Source: Alviniconcha marisindica
Taxonomy: Eukaryota; Mollusca; Gastropoda; Provannidae
Reading direction: 5' to 3'
DNA: 64,000 nucleotides
Assembly (NCBI GenBank): GCA_018857735.1
Contig: JABMCL010003823.1
Coordinates: forward strand, 83,501-147,500
Under the pieces are notes generated by a model. The model saw nothing but the letters and a program-made list of their open reading frames with translations. It did not search any database and had not been told where the DNA came from. Made by a program: the position numbers and the translations under genes. Shown here one piece after another: positions 54,512 through 64,000 of the stretch (positions are counted from its first letter, which is position 1; every line of letters begins with the position of its first letter).

Positions 54512-55626
54512 TCACAGACATGAGCAACCCATCTCCTTTTTCCACTTTTTCCTTCTCTAGGGCCAGCCACAGTTACTGTATTCTGCTACTGTTATGTTAA
54601 GCAGTGTCTGTCTATGTATCCATTTCACCTGGCACTGAGAACTTCTGTAAACTGAAAGGTGGTCACCTGTAAAAGTCTTTAACCTGCACATTGGACACAA
54701 GAAGGAGGACTAGACAGTCTGTTTCCTGGCAACAAATGAGAAATGCCATGCAATGACACTATACAATAGACGATCTTCAGAAATCCAGGGGACTGCACTT
54801 AGTAGTGCCTACAGGCATGGCCTGTATATACAGGTCCATGCCTATGGGTGTAGCGCAGTGTAGTCACGCTTTTGTTGGGAGTACGCTGAGCACATGGGCA
54901 AGATGACGGATACCCGTAAACAAATGCAGAAAAGGCATCAGAAATGCTGATCAAGCGCTCACTGTTCGATGGGGAACATGCAGATCAGATAGTAGGTTCA
55001 CCCAGCTGGTAGTCTAGTATAAATTATAATAGATCCATGCCTGAAGATCTAAAACTTTCGCAGATCAGCTCTTCTCAGCTGCCGCCTCCATTCAGGGGAC
55101 TTCACTCTCCCAGAGTAAGAAAACACTGTCAAATTATCTTTGCCTGTTATTTCTGGAAATCATCTATTGACAGGGGTAGCTCAGTCATGAGGATACTGCA
55201 TTGGTGATCCAGTGAAAGCAGCTACTGTGGGTTCAACTCTCAGTCCAGACAGAATGATGGACTGCTTTTAAGTTCTTCAAGGTCAACACTTATGTAGACT
55301 CGTCAAATGCCTGTTGTTGGTGGTGTTGTGTTTGTATTGTTCTTTTAACTTTACATATTCATTATTTTACGAGCCTGCCATGACCACAACAAAATTGCCC
55401 CTTGTGGCATAATTAAAGATTTTTGAATTTGAATTTGAATTGTCTTCATGTGTACTGCAACATTTTGACCACTGTGCACATTAAAGATCCCATATCCACC
55501 TTTTGACAAGAAGTCAAAGATGGAGGTTGTGCAATGTAATACACAGATACAGCAGAGAGGTCTAACACTACAGCTAGTACAGTAGTAGCCAGATTGATCT
55601 AGTCTGATACTTTAACATTGGTTGAA

Positions 55627-55673
<47 letters not shown>

Positions 55674-56370
55674 TGTTTGCTTAGTTCTGTTTATCTGACG
55701 TACTGAATGATGCATTCAAAGTAAAATTAAAATTGTTATTCAGTATTGCCAACTTGACTTCCACATTGCTATCACATCAGATTACAGCTTGTAAACTTTT
55801 TCGCCTTTTGCTTGCTAATTCGTGTTTTGGTTTATATTATGCTCAACGTTATTATTTTTTAGGAGTGGTGCGTAAACTGACCTGGCTTGTTTTCCTCAGT
55901 TACTTTGCGCTATATATACATTCTGTTTCCAATATCCGCACCACTTCTTCTTTTTCTTCTTCCTCCATAAAGCGGCCAACATCATTTTGTTGATGATTCT
56001 GTCGCTACTGAGGAAGTTTGTTCTAAACTTCTTCTTCTTTCATTTAAGGGCCCACAATCAACATGTCGATTATTCTGGCGCCTATAACTACGCCTATAAA
56101 CTGCTTCAAAAACAGCTTCTCTCCCCGAACAATCACTGTCTGGAACATTCCAGGTACCTGCATCTGCAGTCAAAGCTCCCACCTTGGCAACTTTGAAGCG
56201 GGAACTCGGTTCTCTTTCTTTTTAGTGTGAATACCTAGCATACCTGAGAAATCTCGAGCAATGTTGCGTTTCGGCCTCGACAGTGGAATGGAGTCAATCC
56301 ACGTATACAGCTCCTCCAACTCCTGCTCTCCCAACAGCCCAAGATCATCCACACTCTTTACGACGGCCAT
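53682..56370 (-). CDS. SPEF1: Sperm flagellar protein 1 / CLAMP, two-exon gene
   Basis: SPEF1 binds and bundles microtubules in motile cilia and flagella and at apical epithelial arrays. It uses an N-terminal calponin-homology domain and a C-terminal coiled coil. Joining 56370-56244 and 54268-53682 gives 237 residues, matching the family length of about 236. Exon 1 encodes MAVVKSVDDLGLLG and LYTWIDSIPLSRPKRNIARD. Exon 2 continues FSDGVLVAEVVKHAFPKMVD and VHNYSPANST, the CH-domain core, so the intron splits the CH domain (about residues 8-110). A basic, proline-containing linker (about 125-175) precedes heptads such as IQILQAKIKRLEHLLHLKDI near the end. The vertebrate gene has more introns, so several were lost here or never present. 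Confidence 0.95.
54464..54509. repeat. (GT)n microsatellite, SPEF1 intron 1
   Basis: About 22 GT repeats. Confidence 0.97.
55165..55436 (+). mobile_element. tRNA-headed SINE with (GAATTT)n tail, SPEF1 intron 1
   Basis: An A-box-like GGGGTAGCTCAGTCATGAGG and a B-box-like GGGTTCAACTC lie at the left. The right end is CTTGTGGCATAATTAAAG followed by TTTGAATTTGAATTTGAATT, a short microsatellite tail. It is a different family from the 38.0-kb SINE. Confidence 0.75.
55629..55670. repeat. (CT)n microsatellite, SPEF1 intron 1
   Basis: About 20 CT repeats. Confidence 0.97.
56244..56370 (-). CDS. SPEF1: SPEF1 exon 1
   Basis: The exon runs from ATG (MAVVKSVDDLG) to RDFS with donor GTATGC. This ATG is in a purine-poor but acceptable context (ACGGCCATGG), and conservation begins soon after it. 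Confidence 0.92.
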
Positions 56371-56484
56371 GGCTGAGGAACGATCAGTCAGAATGCCTGT
56401 CAGTGTCCGAAGCGGTCAAGCCATCGGAGGAAAGGACGTCTTTCTGCAGGAAATGACGATGATAAATCTTCGCCTGTTTACGTT

Positions 56485-56498
56485 GTTGTCGTCGTAAC
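56485..56498. promoter_or_regulatory. Candidate RFX X-box upstream of SPEF1
   Basis: GTTGTCGTCGTAAC resembles the X-box (GTNRCC, short spacer, RGYAAC) with about two mismatches. It lies 115-128 bp upstream of the SPEF1 start. RFX factors drive ciliary genes, so the position is meaningful, but the match is not perfect. Confidence 0.4.
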
Positions 56499-57737
56499 CG
56501 TTTCCCATAAGCCCCTCCGTTTCCGGTTTCCGATAACGAAAGGACAATCGGGTTCCCGGTGGCTCATAGGATATAGATATCCTTGAGGCTCCTATCTACC
56601 CATCAGAATTTTACAACAGGCGCTCCAGGATGACAACAGAAAAAAATAGCCTGTTCAGCAGAACAAATCTCCGAAAGGACTAGCTGCTTGCTTTGCCGCC
56701 GCAGATTACGAAATAACCTTACAACAAATGCAGAGCGGTCAGTGGCGAAATGTACCCATTTCGTCAATACTTAATACTTAAAACTAGTAGACGCAGTGCA
56801 GCAGAGACCAACACCTTCAGTGGGCAATCTCTCACAGGACGTTCCAGTACGTGAACAATTCTGCCGGGACTGGCTTGTGCGGGGAACAGTCATGTACCGG
56901 CTGAACTCACACCGTGCTGAGCCGGCCTTAACTGTGCAGTCTCCTTCACTAGTCGCTTAGCACCATCAGTCGTTTCGAAGCTGACATTGTAAAGCGCTGT
57001 CAGACTGCCCCACATATACTATTCTGTCTGTGGACTGCCCATACATGGGGAGATTAGTGGCGCTATCTCAGTGAGAAATTTCCAGTTATTAGCAGTAGTA
57101 CCGTTATCAGACACTTCAGTAGTAAGCCCTAACCTGTGTTCTGTGTATGTGTATGTTTTTTCCCCTTCGTTTCTCTCTCTCTCTCTCTCTCTCTGTTTAA
57201 TTCTTCTCCTCCAGTTGTTGCTGTGAACCACCCAGAGGTCAACTCTGCAATCAATGGTCATTTAACGGGATTAAGCAGTCCTTTTTTTTTTTTTTTTTTG
57301 CTGTTGCTGGTCTCTTTTCTCTTTTTCTTCTTAATCTCTTTTCCATTTTTGTTTATTTCTTCACCCCCACCCATCTCCATCACGAGTTTTATTCAATAGG
57401 CTACATGAGGTTTTGTTGTTGTTGTTGTGGTGATGGGTGGTGGTGCTGGTGGTGCATGGGAAATGGAAAAAAATTGACCTTTATTTTTTCTCCAACCCAG
57501 TGCACATCTTTGTTGATGGATGAAAATGCTGGCCTACTGAAAGCAACTGTACATTGTTGTGTATGCTCTAATTAAAGGGGAACTGAACCAAATAAGCAAA
57601 CTGGCCTAAAAACAAAGAAAATTTGCAAATGTGTTCATCTGCAGGGTTCATTTGATGATGATGAAGTGATGCTTAATGTCCTTGGATGTCAGCTGACATA
57701 TTAGGGACAAGCTGAGACCAATGCCGAAGCATGGTTC

Positions 57738-57780
57738 AATAAATCTTTACGTCCACGGAAGCCAGAAGGCTCGTTAGGAC
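57738..57780 (-). mobile_element. SINE 3'-end fragment, reversed
   Basis: CTTTACGTCCACGGAAGCCA is the inverse complement of the TTCTGTGGACGTTAAG end of the 38.0-kb SINE. A similar piece is at 58446-58480. Confidence 0.6.
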
Positions 57781-58971
57781 GGACAGCCCAGGACGGCCAC
57801 CTCGACTCTCACACAGCTCCTGAACTATGCTGTGGTTGTGCTATCAACATTTACACCCAATATACATTTTTGCTTCAAATTTGAGTGGCTCAGGGAGCAG
57901 CCATGTTGGTTCCTTTTTAGGAATGAAGAGCAAAGAAAGGTTGGCTTGGTAGGCATTTGATCCTTTAGTTACTTAAAAAGAATTTTGTTTAGTTTTTTTG
58001 TTTTGTTGCTGCCCTGTTTATGATTTCACTGATAGACTGCTGGCCACAATATGGCAGCACTCACAGTTGTGTTATAGCAACTTTCAAATGTCAGATTTTA
58101 ATACACAGGATGAGAAACAGAGTGAAAAACTAATGTGTGTACATATTTATTTCATGCCTATCAATAGGCCAGTGACGCTTCAGTTCAGTTTGCTTCTTTT
58201 AGAAGTGTTCAGATTTAAACTCATCTACTTTTAGTCTGCACGAGAATAATAATAAACGCATTTCTAATGCACCAAATCCCTAGAGCTACAATACATGTGT
58301 GAGGCTCAAAGCGCCATACATAAAACATTACAATGCACAACCTAATTTAATAATGCATTTTGTATCTCACACTATCCCTCTCTCTCCCCCGCATCCTCAC
58401 ACTGAATCTTGCAACCCCTTGCTTCCTTCTCTAGGTACATTTTGCTTTACGTCCACAGAAGCCAGATGGCTTATTAGGGACGGGGTTCCCTCTCTCCCAG
58501 TCTCCCCCTCTAAATAATCACCAGTCAGCCAACAAAGATGTCAGCAGCAAATTTAAAAAGAAGAGGAAGAAAAAAAATCATCCAATCAATGCCTGTGAGA
58601 CTGAGAGGGTTAGAATAGCTCAGACCGAGTCAGAATAGGCAGAAGTAAAGAGAAAGGTTTCACAGACCATTTCTTTACCTAGGGATGATAGTCAATGCGA
58701 TTGTGTACGTGCGCCTGCACTGGTGTGTTAAGTGAAGTTGATGTTGCCATAATTACTGTGTGTGTGTGAGTGAGTGTGATTCTTTTTTTTTCTCCTTTTT
58801 TTTTCTGTTATCATTATTTGTAACTCTGTATATGTTTTTTTTACATTTAACTGCTATGAATAGTTCCACTTTTGGGAAGGGGTGGGTGGGTAGGAGCTGT
58901 TTGTACCTTTTGGTATGAGTTTCCTTTGGTAGTTTTAGCTTGTGAGAGCTTACATGTATGCACTGTGTGTA

Positions 58972-59052
58972 TCTGGCGCTGTGAACACGCAAGGTTTTGT
59001 GTGGAAGTTTTTTATGCGCTATATATAAATTTTCATTCATTCATTCATTCAC
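58972..59052 (+). repeat. Dispersed repeat 3' end with (CATT)n tail
   Basis: GGCGCTGTGAACACGCAAGG, GTGGAAGTTTTTTATGCGC and TATATATAAATT are followed by CATTCATTCATTCATTC. The relative in CUL4 intron 1 is at 12984. Confidence 0.65.
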
Positions 59053-59645
59053 AAGAAGTTTTGAACTGAGAGAGAGAACTCCACTGTCAGATGTGAGCAG
59101 GAAGGTGGTTCCAGACAAGGGGAGCCAGAACAGAGAACGATGGGCTCTTTCTGAAATGTACTATAGATGCCTCAGCTGCTACTGAAAATATTTAGAACTG
59201 AGACAAAATGACTGTGGTAACAGGATGGTTGTGGGACTGGGTTGGTCATTAGGTGGGTATTGACTGTATTAAATTCACAGAAAATCAGCAAGTATTCTTT
59301 TTAAGGATTTCACACACATATACACACACCAACACTCAAAGCAAAACTAGTAACTTCAGTAAGTCTGTGTTCTCAATATTTTTTCTTTTTTTCTTTTCTT
59401 TCAAGCATGAATTATTTTAACCAGTTTAACACATTAGACACAAAACTATACAAAACTAAGTAAAACTCAAAGCGCCCCTGAAAAATAAAAACAAGATGTC
59501 CATTTCAAGTTGCAGATCGAACGGATGCTTGTTCTTTGAAGTGCTTGAGTGCTGACATTCCAACAGTCTAGCTGAGCTGGACATCTTGAAATATTCCACA
59601 GGTGAGAAAATACAGATGACTACAACCACTGAACCATCCTTGCTT

Positions 59646-59687
59646 TCACTCAGACTTGGGAGTTGGGTCAGGTATTGACTCCAAGCC
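59646..59687 (-). CDS. NDUFA1: NDUFA1 exon 3
   Basis: The exon encodes GLESIPDPTPKSE and TGA. Acceptor TTGTTTGCAG. It was too short to appear as a long open frame and was found by homology to the GLENI end. Confidence 0.9.
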   Translation of the reverse strand, partial: GLESIPDPTPKSE

Positions 59688-61616
59688 CTGCAAACAAAGA
59701 GAACAAGCTTTGTATAATTTGTAAATTGTGGTACTGTACTTTCAAATGGTCATCACATACCAGTCTTTACAGGCAAAAGATTTGTTAGGGGGAAAAAAAT
59801 GAAAAAAATGTTGGAAATCATGCTACTGTGGTGCATTAGAAAGGGGTCACAGTAGACTGCAGATATTTCCTGCCACTGGAGTCTCATCTCATTTGTCTAT
59901 TGCATTAAACTTTAATAACTGTTTCACACAAGTGATCTACATATGACCTAATGATCTGTCTGCATGCTTTCTTAATCATAAACAAGAGAACGTGTTGTTT
60001 GTAATCTCACCTTTGGTTTGTACTCACTACCAGTGATGCGCCAGTCCCTCATGTACATGTGGTAGTCTTGAAACTGAGCAGCATTCCAGTCTCTCGCACA
60101 GTACTGCACATACATGAAAACGAACACTTTGTTTGATCACCAAAGGGAAATATTACAATATTAGTGTTAGTTTGTTCAGCTTTTTAAACAGTATATCATT
60201 CCACCAGAGACTGATGAGGACTTGAATCCAGCAATTTAAGTAAGCAAAATGAAAACTGAAATAAACAGTAGTTCTGACAGTTGATTCTTTCAGTTTCATT
60301 CTAAAAGTAAAACCTTTGAACTCCAACCACCAGCTTCAGCATGCTCATAAAACTAACAACACAACTGTTCTTCAGCAAAAAAAAGTTGGTTAGTTACTGG
60401 ATTTTAACATCCTGTTAACCGCACAGGGTCACTTCATGACAATCAAACTCCGTCATTTATAAATTATATAAGCAAATGCACAATTTAAAACTCTTCTCAT
60501 ATAATTGTAAATAAACACTTTCTCAAATCAGTCCACAAAACTAAACCCTACAAAAACATAAAACAAAACATCCATAAAACATATTATATATGCACAAACA
60601 TCCAACACAAATTTTCAACAGGCAAATAATTTACATCAGTCATCCCCGGCCACCCCTCGAAGTCAGTAAACAAGATGTTCAGATCCTTTTCATCAACTGA
60701 TGAATAAAACGTCTTTAGTAACAGTATTAGTATATATATTATATATATCATACAGAAACAAACAAAGGTAAAATCCAAGGAGACAGTCGGAAATTCCTGG
60801 ACCATTTTAAAAGTTATTTTGGGTCACAAATATCATCACAATCATTAAATGAGGTCCATATCTACCGATTACAGCTGAAATCCGCAACAAATGGTGATTT
60901 TTTCATATATTTTTGTCTTGGATTGTTTCGAGCCGGTGTCACGGATTGCAAATGGCGAACGAAGCCGACGAGGTGCTGCTAGGTAAGCGGCCTCATTAAA
61001 CAAGCTACGGCAATTAAAAACCGTGGAAAATGAATGGAAAAAATTGCAATCTGAGAACGTTCAGTTGTGAGTACAATTGTCTTGCCAAAATCGGCATAAG
61101 GAAGCATTCACATTGTTACTGGGAAACTAGGTCAAACGTCAAAGGGCAACATGAGCCGACTTGAACTGACAATCAAAGACAAAAATATATGGAAAAAAAC
61201 TCACCATTTGTTGCGGATTTTGGCTGTAATCGGCAGATATGGATCTCATTTAATGATTGTAATGACATTTGTGACCCAAAATAACTTTTAAAACGGTCTA
61301 GGAATTTCCGACCGTCTCCTTGGATTTTACCCAAACAAACATATATCTAGCAAGATGCCTTTTTTTTTTCTCAACTTTTTCTCTCCCTGTCAGTGTCTTT
61401 TAGGCCTAGCATAGTGATGATAGTCGTCTGCTCTTGCATTTGTTGCAAACTTGTGTGTCTGTGGCGACGGAAGACGAAACTTTCGACAATAATCTTAACG
61501 ATCACGCATCTCACCTTGCCATTGTGGAATAATTTGTTGAGACACCAGTTGAATCCTGAGGGCAGCACCAAGAACGTAAACACAAGGCCTGCGCTGGGTA
61601 AAATTTCGTACCACAT
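59646..61616 (-). CDS. NDUFA1: NADH dehydrogenase 1 alpha subcomplex subunit 1 (MWFE), three-exon gene
   Basis: NDUFA1 (MWFE) is a single-span accessory subunit of mitochondrial complex I needed for membrane-arm assembly. The joined exons 61616-61515, 60103-60011 and 59687-59646 all break in phase 0 at GT-AG sites and give 78 residues; the human protein has 70. The start MWYEILPSAG matches the family hallmark MWFEILPG. A hydrophobic segment follows (about residues 9-25, LVFTFLVLPSG), then a basic HNGK. Exon 2 has HMYMRDWRITGSEYKPK, parallel to the vertebrate MERDRRISGVDRYYVSK region, and exon 3 starts GLESI (vertebrate GLENI). There is no cleavable presequence, as expected for this subunit. 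Both introns hold repeats. Confidence 0.94.
60011..60103 (-). CDS. NDUFA1: NDUFA1 exon 2
   Basis: The exon encodes YCARDWNAAQFQDYHMYMRD and WRITGSEYKPK. Acceptor TATGTGCAG, donor GTGAGA. Confidence 0.92.
60395..60465 (+). repeat. Dispersed repeat fragment, NDUFA1 intron 1
   Basis: GTTACTGGATTTTAACATCC, TGTTAACCGCACAGGGTCAC and CAAACTCCGTCAT are related to pieces near 29.31-29.36 and 51.17-51.22 kb and to the array at 4.5 kb. Confidence 0.55.
60768..61330. mobile_element. 563-bp foldback / long-TIR element, NDUFA1 intron 1
   Basis: Arms of about 158 bp (60768-60925 and 61170-61330) are inverted copies. Each begins GTAAAATCCAAGGAGAC and GTCGGAAATTCCT at its outer end. They enclose a 244-bp unique loop. 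Flanks AAACAAACA on both sides may be target-site duplications. A solo arm is at 6135-6252. Confidence 0.85.
61515..61616 (-). CDS. NDUFA1: NDUFA1 exon 1
   Basis: The exon encodes 34 residues from MWYEILPSAG to LFHNGK with donor GTGAGA. The MWYE start is diagnostic. Confidence 0.94.
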
Positions 61617-61647
61617 CTTGCTCGCTGGCTTCTTTCTCAGCCAAGGT

Positions 61648-61662
61648 GACAGGAAGTGACGC
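61648..61662. promoter_or_regulatory. ETS/GABP-like site upstream of NDUFA1
   Basis: ACAGGAAGTGACG lies about 34-46 bp upstream of the start codon. ETS (NRF-2/GABP) sites of this form are common in promoters of nuclear OXPHOS genes. Binding is not shown. Confidence 0.45.
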
Positions 61663-61731
61663 CGCAGTTACCAAACCCAAATGGGACAGGAATAATACCA
61701 ATTTGGTGATCCCAATTCAAGATTTTTCTAG

Positions 61732-62072
61732 TGAGCCGGTTTGGCCTAGCGGTAAGGCGTTAGGTTGGTAAGAGGAAGGACCTCGGTTCGATACCGCTTC
61801 GGCTCTCCTTTCTCTTCAAAAAGGTTGTGGTTGTGGTTTGTGGACACTGCCTTGTGACTTTTTCCATCATTTCCTACTGAAACATTAAAATGGCTCTCAT
61901 CGCTGCCCGGCATCTTGAACTGAGTCACGTCAGACGGTCACTCCGCCAGTGGTTCTGCCGGTGGTCTCTTCCTCTCCCCCCCCCCCCCCCTCTCCCGCCC
62001 CACCCCCCTTCTCCCAGTCCCTAACCGTACGGTTTCTGTGGCCGACGTACCATGTTTACTTACTGACTGGGG
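61732..62072 (+). mobile_element. tRNA-headed SINE, second full copy
   Basis: It has the same A box (TTTGGCCTAGCGGTAAGGC), B box (GGTTCGATACC), body and 3' end (AACCGTACGGTTTCTGTGG) as 37987-38312, with a long C tract in its pyrimidine region. A partial second body (TTTGTGGACACCGTCTC) follows at 62080. Confidence 0.88.
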
Positions 62073-62384
62073 GGTTTGTGGACACCGTCTCATTGTGACT
62101 TTGTCCCTCACGTCAGTCAGTTGAAACGTGACAAGAATCGGAATCTGAAACAAGAATGACTGCCGGCTACCGCTCTAAAACAAAATCCAAACACATAAAA
62201 CGTTAAAAAAATAATTAAAAAAATGATAACGCTATTTATTAGAACTAATCTGAAACAGAACGAGGCCCTGAGCGTTCGGCGTGCAGAATCAACAAACAAG
62301 GGAGGTAATTAGCGCTCGAAATACGTAAAACTGACAAGTACAGCAACAAAGACCCGAGTCGCCTACAGTAACTCTCGAAGCTTT

Positions 62385-62612
62385 GTTGTTATAGAGGACC
62401 TGACCTGAGTCGCCGACGCACGGTAACTCTCTTTGTTGTTATCATATAGAGGACCTGACCTGAGTCGCCGACGCACGGTAACTCTCTTTGTTGTTATCAT
62501 ATAGAGGACCTGACCTGAGTCGCCGACGCACGGTAACTCCGTTGTTATCACTGATATAGAGGACATGACCTGAGTCGCCTGCGGTAACTCTCTTTGTTGT
62601 TAAATAGCTTTA
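62385..62612 (+). repeat. About 56-bp tandem repeat
   Basis: Four to five copies share GACCTGACCTGAGTCGCCGA, CGCACGGTAACTC and TTTGTTGTTATCATATAGAG. Confidence 0.92.
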
Positions 62613-62644
62613 GTTGTTATAGAGGCTGTACCTCAGTCTAGTCT

Positions 62645-62954
62645 CACACACACACACAAGCGCGCGCGAGTGCATACACACATAAACACTCACACGCATA
62701 CACACATGCACACACACAACACACACACACGCACACGCACACACACAAAGACAAGCGCGCGAGCACACACACACATAAGCACTCACACACATGCACGCAC
62801 ATACAAACACACACACACGCACGCACGCACGCACGCACAAACACCACAAACATATACATACACAGCTCACTCGTATACATAACACACACGTACACACACC
62901 ACATGCACGCTCACCCACACCAACACATGCACAAAGACGCATACAGCACACTCT

Positions 62955-63022
<68 letters not shown>

Positions 63023-63060
63023 CACACAACGCGCGAGCGCGCGCACACACACACCCCACA

Positions 63061-63103
<43 letters not shown>

Positions 63104-63196
63104 AAACACTCACAGCCCATACATACAAAACGCACAACACAAAGGCACAAACACACACACACACACACCAAACACACACACACACACCCGCACGCA

Positions 63197-63237
<41 letters not shown>

Positions 63238-63370
63238 CCCGCACACACACACACACACACACACCACACGCACACACACACACAACACACACACACACAC
63301 ACGCACGCACGCACGCACACGCACGCACACACACGCACCACGCACGCCACACCCCACCACACACACACAC

Positions 63371-63437
<67 letters not shown>
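62645..63437. repeat. Compound (CA)n/(CGCA)n satellite
   Basis: Nearly 800 bp of CA repeats have CGCACGCA and GCGCGCGAG islands. Open frames of His-Thr or Cys-Val are artefacts. Confidence 0.97.
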
Positions 63438-63438
<1 letters not shown>

Positions 63439-64000
63439 AGTTACACGCATGCCATATATGACACACCCGAGCACATGGCACAAACACACGTGCGTCTGCG
63501 TATAAACACACACAAAACTATTAGCAAAACTACCACTGTGAATCTAGTACAAAATTAGACCACTACCTTCTTGTTTGGGTTACTTCCAAATTTGCAGTGG
63601 AAATTAAAACAGACTTGCTTGCCGTCATTTACCGTGACGTGACAACAACATTCAACATAGATGTGGCACTGCTTTAAACTGCACGAGAAGCATGTCTTGC
63701 ACGGGCTAACTGAACTTCAATGGGGGGAACAAGAAATTCACAAACAACAGGCGCCGGATAGACTGGAACATTATTTATGGCTCTATATGCAGGAAAGAAG
63801 TTCAAAACAAAGGAGATGTACTTCTTGTAAGCGCCTGTCGGTATATAGTCAGTAGTTCCTTTCGTGAACACATTTTTTCAATAGTCAGAGAAGGCAGTGT
63901 TGACAGAGCTGAGAGCGACCAGCTGCTTGTCCTGTGCACCCGCTCCGTTTATTATGTGTGTTATTTCTCAGGAGCTATAACAATATTCCAGCTCCAGTTC
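63438..64000. other. Right edge, no gene recognised
   Basis: An open frame at 63661-63855 (MWHCFKLHEKHVLHG start) and an overlapping minus frame show no family I recognise and no splice context. It may be part of a decayed mobile element continuing beyond the window. Confidence 0.3.

Larger units (their letters stand above)
56499..59645. other. Intergenic region between SPEF1 promoter and NDUFA1 3' end
   Basis: No gene is supported. It contains short CT tracts (57172-57194), reversed SINE 3' fragments at 57740-57775 and 58440-58480, a MITE-like end at 57573 and a (CATT)n-tailed repeat end at 58972-59052. Confidence 0.5.

Noticed and set aside
55168..55245. tRNA-like GGGGTAGCTCAGTC ... GGGTTCAACTC
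   Set aside because: The arms do not pair into a functional tRNA and a microsatellite tail follows. Called a SINE.
62903..63513. Two 200-codon open frames, one on each strand
   Set aside because: They are translations of (CA)n (His-Thr and Cys-Val repeats) with no other content.

Overview
This 64 kb window is animal nuclear DNA, most likely from a lophotrochozoan and probably a gastropod mollusc. That placement is inference from intron-rich genes with GT-AG junctions, long simple repeats, tRNA-derived SINEs, a decayed non-LTR retrotransposon and protein sequences clearly diverged from vertebrate ones. There are no operons and no bacterial features. Four conserved genes were assembled exon by exon from splice sites, reading phase and protein landmarks: TPT1/TCTP (minus, 9513 down to about 3587), CUL4 (plus, 9790 to 38863, 21 coding exons), SPEF1 (minus, 56370 to 53682, 2 exons) and NDUFA1 (minus, 61616 to 59646, 3 exons).

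Layout: 1-3.4 kb is T-rich and repetitive and holds a broken LINE reverse transcriptase. TPT1 and CUL4 are head to head, with start codons 276 bp apart, implying a shared promoter. CUL4 fills 9.8-38.9 kb. Nearly all its larger introns carry private minisatellites, microsatellites or SINE-like insertions. From 38.9 to 53.6 kb I see no conserved gene: probable CUL4 3' UTR, degenerate tandem repeats, a TTAA-flanked MITE-like element and (CT)n/(GT)n tracts. SPEF1 and NDUFA1 follow. The right end holds a SINE, a 56-bp tandem array and about 0.8 kb of (CA)n.

The genes do not form a pathway. TPT1 is a cytosolic growth and microtubule-associated protein, CUL4 is the scaffold of the CRL4-DDB1 ubiquitin ligase, SPEF1 is a ciliary microtubule-bundling protein and NDUFA1 is a complex I accessory subunit. 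The linkage of CUL4 with NDUFA1 recalls human Xq24 (CUL4B and NDUFA1).

The most unusual observations are all in CUL4. (1) Intron 2 has no usable GT-AG boundary but matches a U12-type AT-AC intron in every signal and in phase. (2) Exon 6 is perfectly duplicated 127 bp away, leaving an apparently unspliceable 37-nt gap. (3) Decayed copies of the 3' edge of exon 5 (two) and exon 14 (two), plus repeated copies of the 5' splice sites of introns 6, 7 and 10, suggest tandem arrays that repeatedly grew out of 5' splice junctions and left rows of decoy donors.
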